64,000 bases of DNA, from assembly GCA_023014365.1 (NCBI GenBank), contig JAEBUN010000014.1:682001-746000 (forward strand), read 5' to 3'. Source of the DNA: Lepiota brunneoincarnata. Taxonomy: Eukaryota; Basidiomycota; Agaricomycetes; Agaricales; Agaricaceae. The notes beneath the pieces are model-generated. The model was not told where the DNA came from and did not search any database. It saw nothing but the letters and a program-made list of their open reading frames with translations. Below are positions 44,199-54,925 of the stretch, piece after piece; the first letter of the stretch is position 1; each line of letters opens with the position of its first letter. The translations under genes were made by a program, and so were the position numbers.

Positions 44199-45179
44199 AT
44201 GGAAGCAATACCATTGACCACAGCTGCAAGCCCTGATTGCGAGGAAGAATGCAGAGACCACCCGAAGGGTGAGCTTCACGCCTAGCTGCCTGACCTGGAT
44301 ATCGCTAATGGTCTACGACTCGCAGTTGAACATTACCAAGTTTATACCCACAAGAGAGGCCACCGGAGACTCTCCTTCTACATAACGATAATTGCATGTC
44401 TCACAACTCTTATATGCACCGCGTGTAATCTTTTTCTTCTCAAGAGGAGACATGAAGAACTCGAGGATCTGCGGACTATCACCACCCTCAAACACTTGGA
44501 TTTCGTTGATACCTACATCGGTCTCGATACTGCCATCTACGACTTCACTCCAGACCCACCGCATGCCATCTCGAATTTCCCGCTCATCCTCACACAAGTC
44601 AATTCATCCGATCCCAATACTGTCTATGTTGATCTGCATCGTTGGATGTCAAGAATGGGGATGATATATCCTGAAGACAGAAAGGTCCTCGTAACTACCG
44701 AGGTGCGCTATTTCCTCTCTCTAGAGCCATGATAGGGCAAGGACGAGAGTCTACCTTAGGTTTCAACCATCTTTCAATTCCGGACGCTCGATTTTGGGAT
44801 GGAGCGCTGTCGGTTCACAATCACGGTGCCCCCGCTCGACCACGAACATATCGGGCACAAGGGTATGTATTTATCCAACAGTCAAATCCCCATAGAAGTT
44901 TGGACGCTCGAGTCCCAGAGACTTCTTGAGAATATCTCCTGGTCCTCCAAGCCTCCAAGGCGCAGTCTCCTGGCTTCGATGGGCATCAAAGGGGGAGAAA
45001 GCACGACATCTCCGGAATTCCACTGTCCCTCCAACAGTCTCCAAACTTTCGAGGTCGCTTGCATTATTCCTGGCTGTCGCGTCCATTTTCAGCAGGATTC
45101 GAAGGAACCCCGCCTTGGTCTGTCCATTGAAAACTCCGTCCTTCTCATAGAAATTTCCCGGCTAACGCGGCGCGTTTAG
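44199..45179 (+). CDS. single-pass membrane protein with a But2-like C-terminal region
   Basis: Three exons, 44199-44268, 44326-44702 and 44760-45179, both introns 57 nt; 288 residues with consistent phases. A short N-terminus is followed by a membrane segment (SFYITIIACLTTLICTACNL, about residues 43-62), then LDFVDTYIGLD typical of a basidiomycete membrane-protein family. The C-terminal third (LDFGMERCRFTITVP, SWSSKPPRR, FEVACIIPGCRVHFQQD) resembles the ubiquitin-3-binding But2 C-terminal domain. The But2 assignment is from memory of the motif pattern and is moderate. It sits between two UstYa genes, so a shared role is possible but unproven. Confidence 0.65.
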
Positions 45180-45657
45180 CAATGTATTTGACACAGGAGC
45201 CTTCCATGAAATGGAGAAATCAATAGAGTCTAGTCTGTCCGTATTATACTAGTGGCAGAACTTAGTAGGGCGTTGTAAAATTTGCAATCTTCTCAGGATG
45301 GAGTTAGCGGCACATCGCCGACCCCTAGTTCCCAGCCCCACAATGGGATGTTGGCGCCGACCCACCGTAGGTGAATTTATATACATCAAGAAGATTGATG
45401 ATGGCTATTCGATTTCTTCGTACCCATTTTCATCTCTCATCGCCCGGCTTACACGAGGCCATTTCCCTCACACAACGGACGGCGTCGCGAAATGCACGGA
45501 CGCCGCTGTTGTTCACTTCTTCCCCTCTATATACCTGCACGAGTACCCTTAACCTACATCACTTCCACGGGCAGTGGGCCTCTTGATCGGATAGCAGACG
45601 GTGTGTGATATCGTCGTCAAACCCTTCCATCATTCAATTTGAACTAGCCTCAGCGAA

Positions 45658-46368
45658 ATGAGGAAAACAAGATCCCAACTCCCGCTCAATATTCATTTCA
45701 TAACTGGACTCTGTTCAGCCTTGGCTGCTCTATTTGCTATCTATAGCCTTTCTTTCGCAGCCAACAAGTCAGTCAGAACACCAAGAAAGGAAAGAGTGTA
45801 CTGTTAGTCGTTTATGAGCTGTGTTGTATTGTCAGCCGGACCCGATACTCATACTTTACCAGCATATATCGGCGACGATTATCCAGCGTATTTTCCCATA
45901 TCCCAGGATGGAGAAATCGCAACAGCAATGGACGAAACCGTACACTATGGTATTTTCGAGCCCGAAGCTCTCGAAGAATGGGCTACGAATCAGGCAGAAG
46001 GACGAGGCTACGTCAGATTGGGTCCCGAAAGGAGAGGGTTCGCAGTGTCCATGTTTCACCAGTTACACTGCCTGCGAGTGGTGCGCTGGGCTCTCGGCGG
46101 CCATTATGACTCCTACGCTCGCGGGCATGTCCAACACTGTCTGAATTACCTGCGACAGCAGGTCCTATGCTCTGCTGACCTGACCCTCGAACCCTCTGAT
46201 ATCCTCACTCGTCATCACGAGGCGGAGAGGGTGGGTTCAGTCCACATTTGTAAAGACTGGAGGGTGTTGTACGATGGTATGGCGACCAATTGGCAAGAGT
46301 GGGTAGAGTACAGGGAAGTCCACGGGGAAGAGATACTACCGGATCCAGCATTTAGCCATACACGATAG
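45658..46368 (+). CDS. UstYa-type (DUF3328) oxidase with intact HxxHC motifs
   Basis: Two exons, 45658-45802 and 45863-46368, with a 60-nt intron; 216 residues. N-terminal anchor FITGLCSALAALFAIYSLSF (residues 15-34), then the family hallmark YIGDDYPAYFP. It has both catalytic-type motifs: HQLHC in MFHQLHCLRVVR and HVQHC in HVQHCLNYLRQ. C-terminal CKDWRVLYDGM is also typical. Members of this family act in the secretory pathway on ribosomal peptides (ustiloxin, cyclochlorotine and relatives). The splice acceptor at 45861-45862 was chosen because it gives SYIGDDYP; an earlier AG would give a 33-nt intron. Confidence 0.85.
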
Positions 46369-47643
46369 TATAGCGTACCCTTCGCCAACGAGCCATGGCC
46401 ATAGAACATGATCGAGTGCGATAGAAATAGATGTGCGCTGCGCTGGCACTGCTAAAAGGGCCGCAGGATTCTGCTCGATCTCCAGCCATCATCTCAATCT
46501 GGAGTAATTGCCTTCTATTCGGGTGGATGCGCTACATCGTTGATTTATCAGTATGTTTCACTAGATATGGCTCAATAGGAGTACAAGATGAGCCATGTCT
46601 TGACATGGCTAGTTCCTTTGTGATGGACTCCTCACTGGGCATTCTGAATTCATCCACAATTCGCTGGTTGAGGTGGATCCTAATTAGCTATAATTAGGTT
46701 GGTCCTGGGCTACCAGTTGTCCCCTTAGTTATCGCAGGACATAAGCGTCACTGTTGTCTTTTCAGGCCCTGCATCAACCGCAGTCCGACCAGAAGGTGGA
46801 CAACCGCTTATTGGGGCTGACGAGCCGAAGGAATTCTTGATATATTATTATCAGCTGATGATCCTTGTGTCTCGATACCTTACGTCACACGTCCTGAGCC
46901 CGTATAAGCGAACAATAAGTAATTGCATCACTTCTAAGGTAAATTTGGGACTTGTGAAGAGCTAATCGTTAGATCGATATCATCTATTGGGGCCGTGATA
47001 ATATCCTAATTGATCGCTGAAGACGCGTTCGTTCCGTTGTCAGAGCGTGTGAGTACTGCTGGGGCAGTGCCAAGGCAGAAGCCAGTAGGATGTTGGTACT
47101 GGTGGCGTCAGGTTGTAAAGTCGTGCAAGACTCCCGGCATGAGCGCTGGGTCCCACCGACAATGATCTACGCGGTATGTCTATGTACTCAGAAGAGCGAA
47201 CGAAAATAGTATTCAACGCAGTTGGAACGTGTATGATTTGGAGCTTATCCCAGGGTGCACGCAACCGACGAGTCAAGTTTGGTATCAACATCTGTCGTTC
47301 GGCCTTCGTGGCTCCCATGTACATCTTTAAATTCTTGGTCAGCTTAAAAATAATACTCTCACTTGTGGGAAGGTGATTGAATGCAATCTTTCGATCTACA
47401 CGAGTTATTATAGAACTCGGGCATAAAATTTCTCGGGAGATGTTGAATACTAAAGGGTTCTGCACAGGCTAAGCGGTGTTCGCTATCAAGTTCTAGATTA
47501 TTTCGGCTCATTCTTTCACTTGCGGCTATCCGCGTCCCGGCCGCTGGCTCCACGTTCAGGGGATTTAAAGGATTCTAAGAAGAAAGCTGGCAGTGCAACG
47601 TCAGCCATTACGAGTCCCATCCAACATCATTCCTAAGGTCAGC
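46369..47643. other. intergenic region without a supported gene
   Basis: Contains scattered frames only. The minus frame 47040-47465 has no start codon and no family resemblance. Confidence 0.4.
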
Positions 47644-48086
47644 ATGAACTTCCGTGCCCTCCTCAGCCTTCTCGGCGTTGCCGCTCTTGTTGCTGCCAAC
47701 CCAGTCGCCCACTCTGATCACGGTGCGCATCAACCAGAACCCCCATTGAGATAATACTGACCTGTAATAAGCTGAGGTTGATCTGGATATTCCCAAGCGC
47801 GATGCCAACCCCGACCCTCAACCCGCCTTTTGAGCAGGTTCCGGGTTCTGAAAGGTCAGCAGTACGTAGCTATCTCCCTCATTCAGGGCCCTAACTTGTG
47901 TTGCAGCACACCCCCAAGATTACACCATAGATAGTTGAGACTGTTGGGTGTATCATTTTGCCTAAGATTCAATGCCACCCTGTAACTTGCCGACAGTGCG
48001 AGTCACCCTGTGCTGGTGTCGTTCGTGAAGGAGTTTTCCTCGGAGGTTTGAAACCGAACCAGGAGGGGGATAATTCCCCATTGTAG
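47644..48086 (+). pseudogene. small secreted protein with a Lys-Arg cleavage site, probably truncated by stops
   Basis: Exon 1 is 47644-47722 and exon 2 starts at 47772 after a 49-nt intron. It encodes a clear signal peptide (MNFRALLSLLGVAALVAAN) and then a propeptide ending DIPKR-DANPDPQPAF before TGA at 47831-47833: 46 residues. Beyond that stop the same frame continues to a donor at 47854/47855. It rejoins in phase at 47907 and runs to 48086 with a Cys-rich tail (GCIILPKIQCHPVTCRQCES), broken by TGA (47849-47851) and TAG. Either a Cys-rich secreted protein inactivated by G-to-A type changes, or a short Kex2-released peptide. Two UstYa genes lie 1.3-4.6 kb away. Confidence 0.5.
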
Positions 48087-48688
48087 CAAGGCCTGTAAGC
48101 TTGAAATGTTGGGCGGAGCCCTACATTGAACCCGACGTTATCATCCAGTAATGAGACGTTGAGCAGCGGACGAGACGTTCGGTTTCAAGAAGTGTTAAGC
48201 GCTGTTAACCGGATCGATACAACTGTATTTGGGCAAAGTCCCACGGCGGTTCTACCTCATTTTTCCGGCTATTCCCCGGATCCGAAATACATGAGGACAA
48301 TTGTGCTATTGTCATAAGCACAGAGGGGGTGCCTCCAAGGGGTAGGGCTGTTGGGGCCCATGACGATCGATTTTGAAATGACTATTCGTTCTTCAACTTA
48401 CTTGCATTCTTGGCCAGCTACCTCTAGGTTTTAACAAGCTACCCGAGTGTCATTTAAAAGCCATGAAAGAAGTGTTATACTTCTCCAAACCTGCTAGGAG
48501 CCAAGTTGGACAACGGGCATAATGCCGTAGTAGAAACTAGCAAGTACGGGGGAGCCACTCTACTGATCCATGAATCGGCGTAGGCGGAGATAGAGAGGCG
48601 CTGAAAGAAATAACCTTGTTGACCAGGGCGAATTAGTGCCCCGTATGAAAGAACGGAAAAACGATAACGGAGACGAACATGGCCTATG
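48087..48688. other. intergenic region without a supported gene
   Basis: A plus frame of 63 codons at 48126-48317 is isolated and unrecognised. Confidence 0.4.
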
Positions 48689-50109
48689 CTACCAAGTAAC
48701 CAGCGACTTCCAAAGTCGCTTAACAGATACCCGTTTCAATCGCGGAGAGACCTTGAAGAGCGGAACGCCTCCCTTCGTCTCAGCAGGTATTGAGGAATCC
48801 AAAGGGGGGACACAAAGCCCAAGTTTAGGTTCGGGTGGCTTATCCCTCGCAGGTACAGCTATGTCAGCCATCGATGATTGGCTACGAAGGTTATTCAACG
48901 ACCTGATGGAGCGGAGCCCAAATCTCTTTATCCGCGCTAGTGGTCCTGTCTTTGGAGTGGAAGTGGAAATGGAATAATGATGATAGTGGATATTGAGCTT
49001 AGAACTTGGGGATTCACGTTGGTGGTCAAAGGCTCCTTCTTCCGTAATGGCCGCGATATGGGACATGGTGGCCGTGCTCCCACCGCGTGGGGCCAGAGAA
49101 GGTAAGCTTTCGAAAGACGAGGTTGAGCTACTGTTCCTCGCGAGGCCCGGACTCGACAAGCTCAAGATGTCCCGCTGTGAATCAGGAAGACTGGTGTCTG
49201 GAGAAGGTAGGTTATTGGCCCGGTCTGGCCAGGTCACAGGGATCCCAACGCGAGGCTCCGGGTTCTCGTACTCGGGGCGTTTGTGTTCTTTCGCCGAAAC
49301 AGGGAGAATAACACCAGGCAACGTGAGGCTTAAGCGTGTGAACTTGGGGGGGCTGTCTTCACATGGGTCGAAAGCAAACCAGTTCTCTGCTGGATCGCGG
49401 AGGCTGCTGCGCTTGGGAATGGCGGGATAGCCATGGGCGGTCTTTGGTCGTCGAGCGTCAAGCGATGAGACCGGTTCTTCTTTCCTCAAACCATATGCTA
49501 CACTGGGTGAGTGCCGAAGGGTCCAATTCGAACCAGATAGGTTCAGGGTGGGTTCATGGCCGGCCCTCTGTGTTCGATTTTCAAAGGGAGTGGCGGTGTA
49601 CGAAGGAGGAGGGCCTCTCCGGGTTTCGGCATGAGGCGAGCCCGTGAATGGGGGGTGAAAACCACGAGGATTCCCAGCAGTCCGTGGTCTTACAAGTTTC
49701 TGTGGAAGTGGAAGCTTTGGGGCTGGGTCCGGTGTGGATGAAGTCCTCGAAGGTCTGAGTTTCTCTTGGTCTGTCTCGGTAATTAAACCATCTGCTTGTA
49801 GGACTGGACCAGCAAGCGGAGAAGAGCGGAGGGGTTTTCGGGAGTTAGAATGATAGATGGGGCGATACGTGGGGATTTGAGGAGGTAAGGGCTCGGGGGG
49901 TGGTCGAGAGGGGACATTTGGGTTCACAGGGTGGTGTCGGAGAGCACAAGCGCCCTGACAAGAAGGTGCAGTTGTCAAATCTACCACGGACTAGATAGGA
50001 AATTTGACATAGCTAATCAGGGTCGCGGATTGCAACAGAATACAGGACGGCGACTCACGGGTAAACCACTTGATGACCAAGTCGGACAAGGAGAAACTCC
50101 CTCGGGCAT
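48689..50109 (-). CDS. Ser/Pro-rich, largely disordered protein of unknown function
   Basis: Two exons, 50109-50059 and 49990-48689, phase 0 across a 69-nt intron with a good GTGAGT donor; 450 residues. The chain is Pro/Ser/Arg-rich and predicted disordered by eye. A short basic block (ARIKRFGLRSIRSLNNLRSQ, about residues 380-400) lies near the C-terminus, and the protein ends with VSVKRLWKSLVTW. Repeated SxP and SxxS motifs suggest phosphorylation sites. There is no signal peptide or catalytic motif. The single long exon with no stops over 1.3 kb makes a real gene likely. Its start lies about 630 bp downstream of the ferredoxin stop, on the same strand. Confidence 0.7.
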
Positions 50110-50740
50110 GAGGAGTGGTGAGAAGGTAAGGGAGAGGGGCGGGGCGTGTTGGATTTGAAACTCTTATTGAGAGAACCGAAGGATGCGGGGCAAAAATGCG
50201 CTAGAACCCAGATGCGCGGAACAGTGCGGTTCAGGGTGATAAGGCCGGGGGCGTGTTGCTGGGAGAGTACACAACGCTCAAGTATGACAGATTACAATCT
50301 AGTCAGTGGCAGTGACTGAGGGTAATGAAGAAAAGACCATTTTCCAAGAGTAGGCAAGCAGACCCGCCTAGTACCATCGCCGTCAAATTCGGAGAAAACC
50401 CTGGATGAGTAGTTGAATTTAGTAGGGAAAATGGTAGTCTTGGCACATCACTTCCAAATCGGGAGGGGGATGCTGAACCAAAGGAAAATAAGACCCACAC
50501 ACCCACACCCTACGAATGGGTATTCCATATCGCCCTAGTCATATCATTAAGCATCTACTAATCACATAAATATAATTTCTCGCAGTCTAAGATGCAGCCA
50601 GGTCAAGGTAAGCTATAACAGTAATTTCCTGTCACATCAGCGCCGTGGTCTGTCGAGGGGTCCCAAATTCGAAATTTGACAACACGCGGAGTGGGGATCA
50701 CGTAAGGCCGGGGTGAAACAGATAATTTCACTGTTTGCTA
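50110..50740. other. intergenic spacer between the Ser/Pro-rich gene and ferredoxin
   Basis: No frame of note. It should contain the ferredoxin 3' UTR and the promoter of the Ser/Pro-rich gene, both on the minus strand. Confidence 0.5.
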
Positions 50741-51746
50741 CTAATGTTTTGTGGGTTTCTTGCCTATATGGTATAGATATCATGTCAGAGCGATGGAGAA
50801 TGATTCTCGTTTAAACGTTCAGACGTTCAACTGGGGCTACTTACCATCGATGAACATGTTACGCGTAGCCGATGGTAAAGTCGCTACAATCCCGTCAAGA
50901 TCTTTGGTTAACTTGACTTGGCACCCTAGTCTGCTGGTGTCCGTGAGGCCGAATGCCATGTCAAGCATATCGTTTTCGTCGTCGTCCGGCTCAGGCAACT
51001 GATCATAATACTCAGGAGTGAGGATCACATGGCACGTTGAACATGCAACGGATCCCTCGCATGCTCCTGAGAGTCCCGAAACAAGACGGCGGACGTCGGG
51101 TGAAAAAGACCAGGTTGGATGCGCGCGCAGGAATTGATTGAATGGAATTCCGCGATGAATGGAGATATGGAAATGAAGTTTTGAATGAAGCATGTTATGT
51201 GGTTCGAGGAGTGAGTCAGGCACTTTGGGCAAGAATGTTCCATACCTTCAAGGTCGATGTCGTACTCATGTGCCACAGCCAACAAATCATCTCCTTCACT
51301 AGCCTCCACGGTTTTCAGCAAGCTACCCTTGGAGTCCTTGAAATGCACCTTGATCCTGACACGTATTAATGACCGGGAGAGATGGAGGGGGTGTTGTTGA
51401 GCCTAAACTCACCCTGTACCCGGGGCGGGCCTTTCGATGCCAGAATGATGTAAAACTTGGAGGGCACGAAGACGATAATGTTAGCCGAATGGTTAAAAAA
51501 ACAGGTAGGGACATACATACCGGCTGAAAAGTGAATTGAACGACTCCGGCTTGATGAGATCCAATGGCGCAGTCGCGAATTTGGTCTTGTGGCACAGGAT
51601 CCAGGTTGCGACCTAGAAGCAGGAAGCGCGCTGAATAGTCGAGGTGTTGCAGCAAATTGATGAAATTGTGATGCAGCTGGCAACTGTGGACTACGGACCC
51701 GTAGTAACTGGAAAATAAGACTCGTCCGGCAACATGAACTTGCCAT
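50741..51746 (-). CDS. YAH1: mitochondrial [2Fe-2S] ferredoxin (adrenodoxin/Yah1 type)
   Basis: Five exons: 51746-51521, 51455-51413, 51355-51246, 51066-50845 and 50763-50741. All phases agree; 207 residues. The first 75 residues are rich in Arg and Ser with no acids at the start, a mitochondrial presequence. The mature part follows the family pattern: [14 protein letters not shown], then the cluster ligands C-x5-C-x2-C in [14 protein letters not shown], and the fourth Cys in RLGCQVKL. It ends [16 protein letters not shown]. Yah1-type ferredoxins pass electrons from ferredoxin reductase to Fe-S cluster assembly and heme A synthesis in the matrix. Intron 3 (51067-51245, 179 nt) is much longer than the others and contains an 80-nt segment repeated in loci D and E. 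Confidence 0.93.
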
Positions 51747-52269
51747 CGGTCTGAACAGATTCGTAGTTCAGTAGACTAATTCCTCGCATAGAAAAGGTAC
51801 GCACAGTGATTCAAAAGCCGCGCCGGGAGTCAGCGGTCGAATACAGCTCGAGGCTTGAGCTGCAGCGTTGGAAGTCGGAGAGTCGGAACAGGGATGCAGA
51901 AGACCCCGTGATCTGCATAATTTGACTAAATCACGTGTTTACTTTGTGCGTGATCAAACCAAGAATACAACCACCGCCTGTTTTCCAGACTACAATAAAG
52001 GGGGGGTGCATGCTACACCTGGCCGAGGGCTGAAAGATCAACTGCTATTATTTCAGGGTGCTGGGTGTGTATATCCCGTACGAGGTCCACTCTCTCGTAC
52101 AATAGAATCTACAACAAAAATACATAAAAAAAACAGGATAAAAAAACTAGTGCATCCCTAGGAATGCCTACAAGACCGACTCTGTGTAACGAGTCCCCCC
52201 TCTATTGATATAACACAGTCTCGCAAATATATTACATCGACATCATCTATATGACTCCAATATCAGCTT
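51747..52269. other. intergenic region upstream of ferredoxin
   Basis: Holds the ferredoxin promoter on the minus strand. An A-rich stretch (52110-52150) is present. No gene is supported. Confidence 0.5.
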
Positions 52270-52680
52270 TCACGACTTGCGTGCAAGCACAGTTCTCCTG
52301 GTAGCTTGAGTTACCCGAATATTGAAACCATCTTCCTCCGGTGGCTTGTGTGCCGAGTCGTTGATAGGGACTGAGTGGACACTGGTGAAGACGGTTGTAT
52401 CGAAATTCGTGTTGAGTTCAAAGCTGATGCTTCGCTCATGGGCGGGAGTCACACTGTCTAGAGGCTGCATCATGCTGTGTCTGTCCGAAAAGCTAGAGTG
52501 TTGAGGCCAGATGCGGAGCATGCTGAGATGAGGCGGCAGGTCTTTAGAGGAAATACTCAGAGCAGACCGGCAGTGAAGGTGGGAAGGTTACAAACCAAAA
52601 TGGACATGATGGTAAGTGGCCATCTGTACAACGGTGTCAGTCAGACGTTATAGATAGAAAGACCGTCGGGGATTACTGGT
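52270..52680 (-). pseudogene. 3'-end fragment of a DUF6533-type gene (copy 1)
   Basis: Matches the last two exons and the intron before them in the complete gene at 60349-61856. The C-terminal block ERSISFELNTNFDTTVFTSV followed by HSVP..DSAHKPPEEDG is retained. One base is missing at the CRLILN codons, so the exon is out of frame with the rest. Homology starts abruptly at the intron ending ATTACTGG (about 52680), where another repeat begins. Confidence 0.8.
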
Positions 52681-53453
52681 GTGAGGGAGGAAACTCGCCT
52701 GCAGGCAGAATCCATCCCTGCACATAATTTCATTTAGGTAACGAGGATGTCTCTGCTGCCATAAGACCTCCGATGGGCTACAGCGTACCAGCCTGCAGTT
52801 TCTTTCCTCAGCTTTCCTCAGTTTCACACACTCTCTCGGTCTTTCTTTCTAAAGTCTCTCACTTAACTGGAGTTGTACTTGTACCTACTCTCATGAGGTC
52901 GAGAAGATGATCCCGTGGTTGTTTTGTCAATCACACCTCGCCCTTACGATTGTCTCAGGAGGATGCTTCTCTTTCCTACACTGGATAGAATGCCAGGACC
53001 CCACTGTCCCCGCCATCCATTTGTGTTTTGCCGATGGCTTACAGATTTGCTGAAGAACGAGAAGTCAGTCACGTTCACAACAACAAAATTGACAAAACGA
53101 GTGTGACCGACGAAACGCGAGAGAAATGGAGAGTAATACAGTAGGCCCGAGGAGCGAGAAAGAGGGGGAGGGAGGGGCTAGGGAGGGGAAAAATTACTCC
53201 AGCGGGATGCTCGAGCACCCGGATTTATACTACAATTCCAAGACAATTAGCTACAAAAGGTAGAATAAGTCGCGAAGGAAAATGAGTGTGTATCTGCGGA
53301 GACAAAGGAGAAAAACTATGCTAAGGAGGGAGGGGGCATTGTGCCACAGGGAGCGACAAACGCCTCGGGAGTCAAGACCTCGTCGGAAATGATGGGACAA
53401 TAGTGAGGAGGGAGTGCGCGTCAAGCTATCCGTGCAGGCGTATTTCCCTCCCT
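52681..53453. mobile_element. putative non-autonomous element with inverted ends
   Basis: The left end GTGAGGGAGGAAACTCGCCT is mirrored at the right by GCAGGCGTATTTCCCTCCCTTAC. The left 210 bp match 39600-39875 inverted. The interior has GA-rich tracts and no transposase. It inserted at or next to the break in the DUF6533 fragment. The ends are imperfect, so this is tentative. Confidence 0.45.
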
Positions 53454-53796
53454 TACATTGTTTTCATCTATGATCAGTTCTGGGAGTCATCGGCCAATGT
53501 TTTGGGACGACGACGACGCTTCGCTACATTGCGCGCCCCTGCTCTAGTTAAGAGTTCAAATTTGACACAATCACCATGCCCACCCTAGACAGAAAGAGAG
53601 AAAGCAAGAGACAGACTTCAAGTGTGAGTTAAATTGTTGTTAACTGAGGTATCTACAGAGAATACCTGGGTTCATATGCTCCACAGGCTATGGCGCTCGT
53701 GTATGCTGCGGAAATTTTACAAGGAATATTAAAGAAGGAAGAGGGGATGGGATAGAGATAAGGATGAAAAAAAAACATACAAAAAGTCGGAGAAAA

Positions 53797-54201
53797 CTAA
53801 CGACCTTGCCGCTTAGAACATCCTACGTTGGGCGGCTGGGCAGCCTTCTCTGCAGCAGCTTTTTTATTGATCCGCTCTTCTAACAGCATTTCAATCCCTC
53901 TGGCGCTGCCTAGTATCTCATCCAACACAGGGCCCAGCTTCCCATGCGAGTTTGGGTCGTCGATTGATATGCTCAACCGGACCCCTTGTACCTCGCGGTT
54001 GATGCCAGTCATTAACAGATCCAACTCACGCTTCTCCTCTGCAGCCGATCGAGTTGCCCCTTTCGCCTTTGATGTTGGTGGTCCCTTCTTCCTCGCTGTT
54101 GGCGTTCTCCCCCTGCTTGATGGAGTTGTTCTCCCCCCCCTCGATGGAGTCGTTGCCTTCTCACCTTGCGCTTTAGTTTCCGGTGCAAACAATCCGTGCA
54201 T
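53797..54201 (-). CDS. A-E family, locus D: Thr/Arg/Ser-rich N-terminus, helical C-terminus
   Basis: 134 residues from ATG 54201, just after the shared leader (GGTTCAAGTGAAAAG-ATG). It has a low-complexity basic start (TTPSRGGRTTPSSRGRTPTA), then a helical region (EEKRELDLLMTGINREVQGV and DEILGSARGIEMLLEERINK), ending basic. The N-terminal MATR..GQG motif of A, B and E is absent. No domain is recognised. The upstream 720 bp clearly belong to the family. Confidence 0.6.
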   Translation of the reverse strand: MHGLFAPETKAQGEKATTPSRGGRTTPSSRGRTPTARKKGPPTSKAKGATRSAAEEKRELDLLMTGINREVQGVRLSISIDDPNSHGKLGPVLDEILGSARGIEMLLEERINKKAAAEKAAQPPNVGCSKRQGR

Positions 54202-54925
54202 CTTTTCACTTGAACCCGCTGCTGCCAACTGTTGTTAATTGACCATATAATTAGTTTAAATAAGGTGGGAAGCGATTAGGAAGATTCGATAACCTTTTTA
54301 TTCGCGTTCCGCTCAGTTGCTAATTAGTGCGCTGCCAGTGACGGGGCGTAGAGATGGTTGATGCTGGTAGACCTTGCAAGATGCCAGGAACAACGTTGAG
54401 AACGAAGAGTGGTGGTGATTGCGTATTTTTGTTTCGTGGTGTGGTGTCAAGCCTCTTATATGCTTATACTTATACTGGGGTCAAAAGGGCCGATAAATGC
54501 GTAGCCTACGGTAATCACAAATCGCGCCACTCAGGGTGCCGAATGATCATTCTCCAAATATTCTTATCAACTGGATCAGGTTTGGGCTCATGCCTTTCTT
54601 TGTAATCGCACTTGGCTCGATGGGTCGCATTCTAGGTGTTGGCCGGCTTCAGGTGTGCAACACCTGCTGCACTTGATGCATCGTGCAGATCAGAATGTTG
54701 ATGCAGTTTAGTGCTTAGTTGTAACCGTTTCTGGCGGCCCTATAAGGTCAACAGGGCTCCGGTGGAAGGCATCAGATAGCGGCTAAAGCGGATATTCGTG
54801 TATCTGAAGAGAACCAAAGGGAACAAAAGGAGCCCTTGCCTTGCAAACCACACCCTCGAACACCCCCATATTCATGATGTGTGTCCCCATCCCCGATACA
54901 GAACCCCACGAGACAGCATGGGGCA
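54202..54925 (-). promoter_or_regulatory. shared 5' region, locus D
   Basis: TATA box CATATAAGAGGC on the minus strand (54451-54462), about 255 nt before the ATG; otherwise as in the other loci. Outward it runs into the duplicated block shared with locus E. Confidence 0.7.

Noticed and set aside
47040..47465. Minus frame of 141 codons
   Set aside because: No ATG, no family resemblance and no splice partners; probably chance.
49087..49430. Plus-strand frames over the Ser/Pro-rich gene
   Set aside because: They are shadows of a 1.3-kb open minus exon that has a good upstream splice joint.
52110..52150. A-rich run as the tail of a retrotransposed gene copy
   Set aside because: The neighbouring DUF6533 fragment still contains introns, so it is not a retrocopy.
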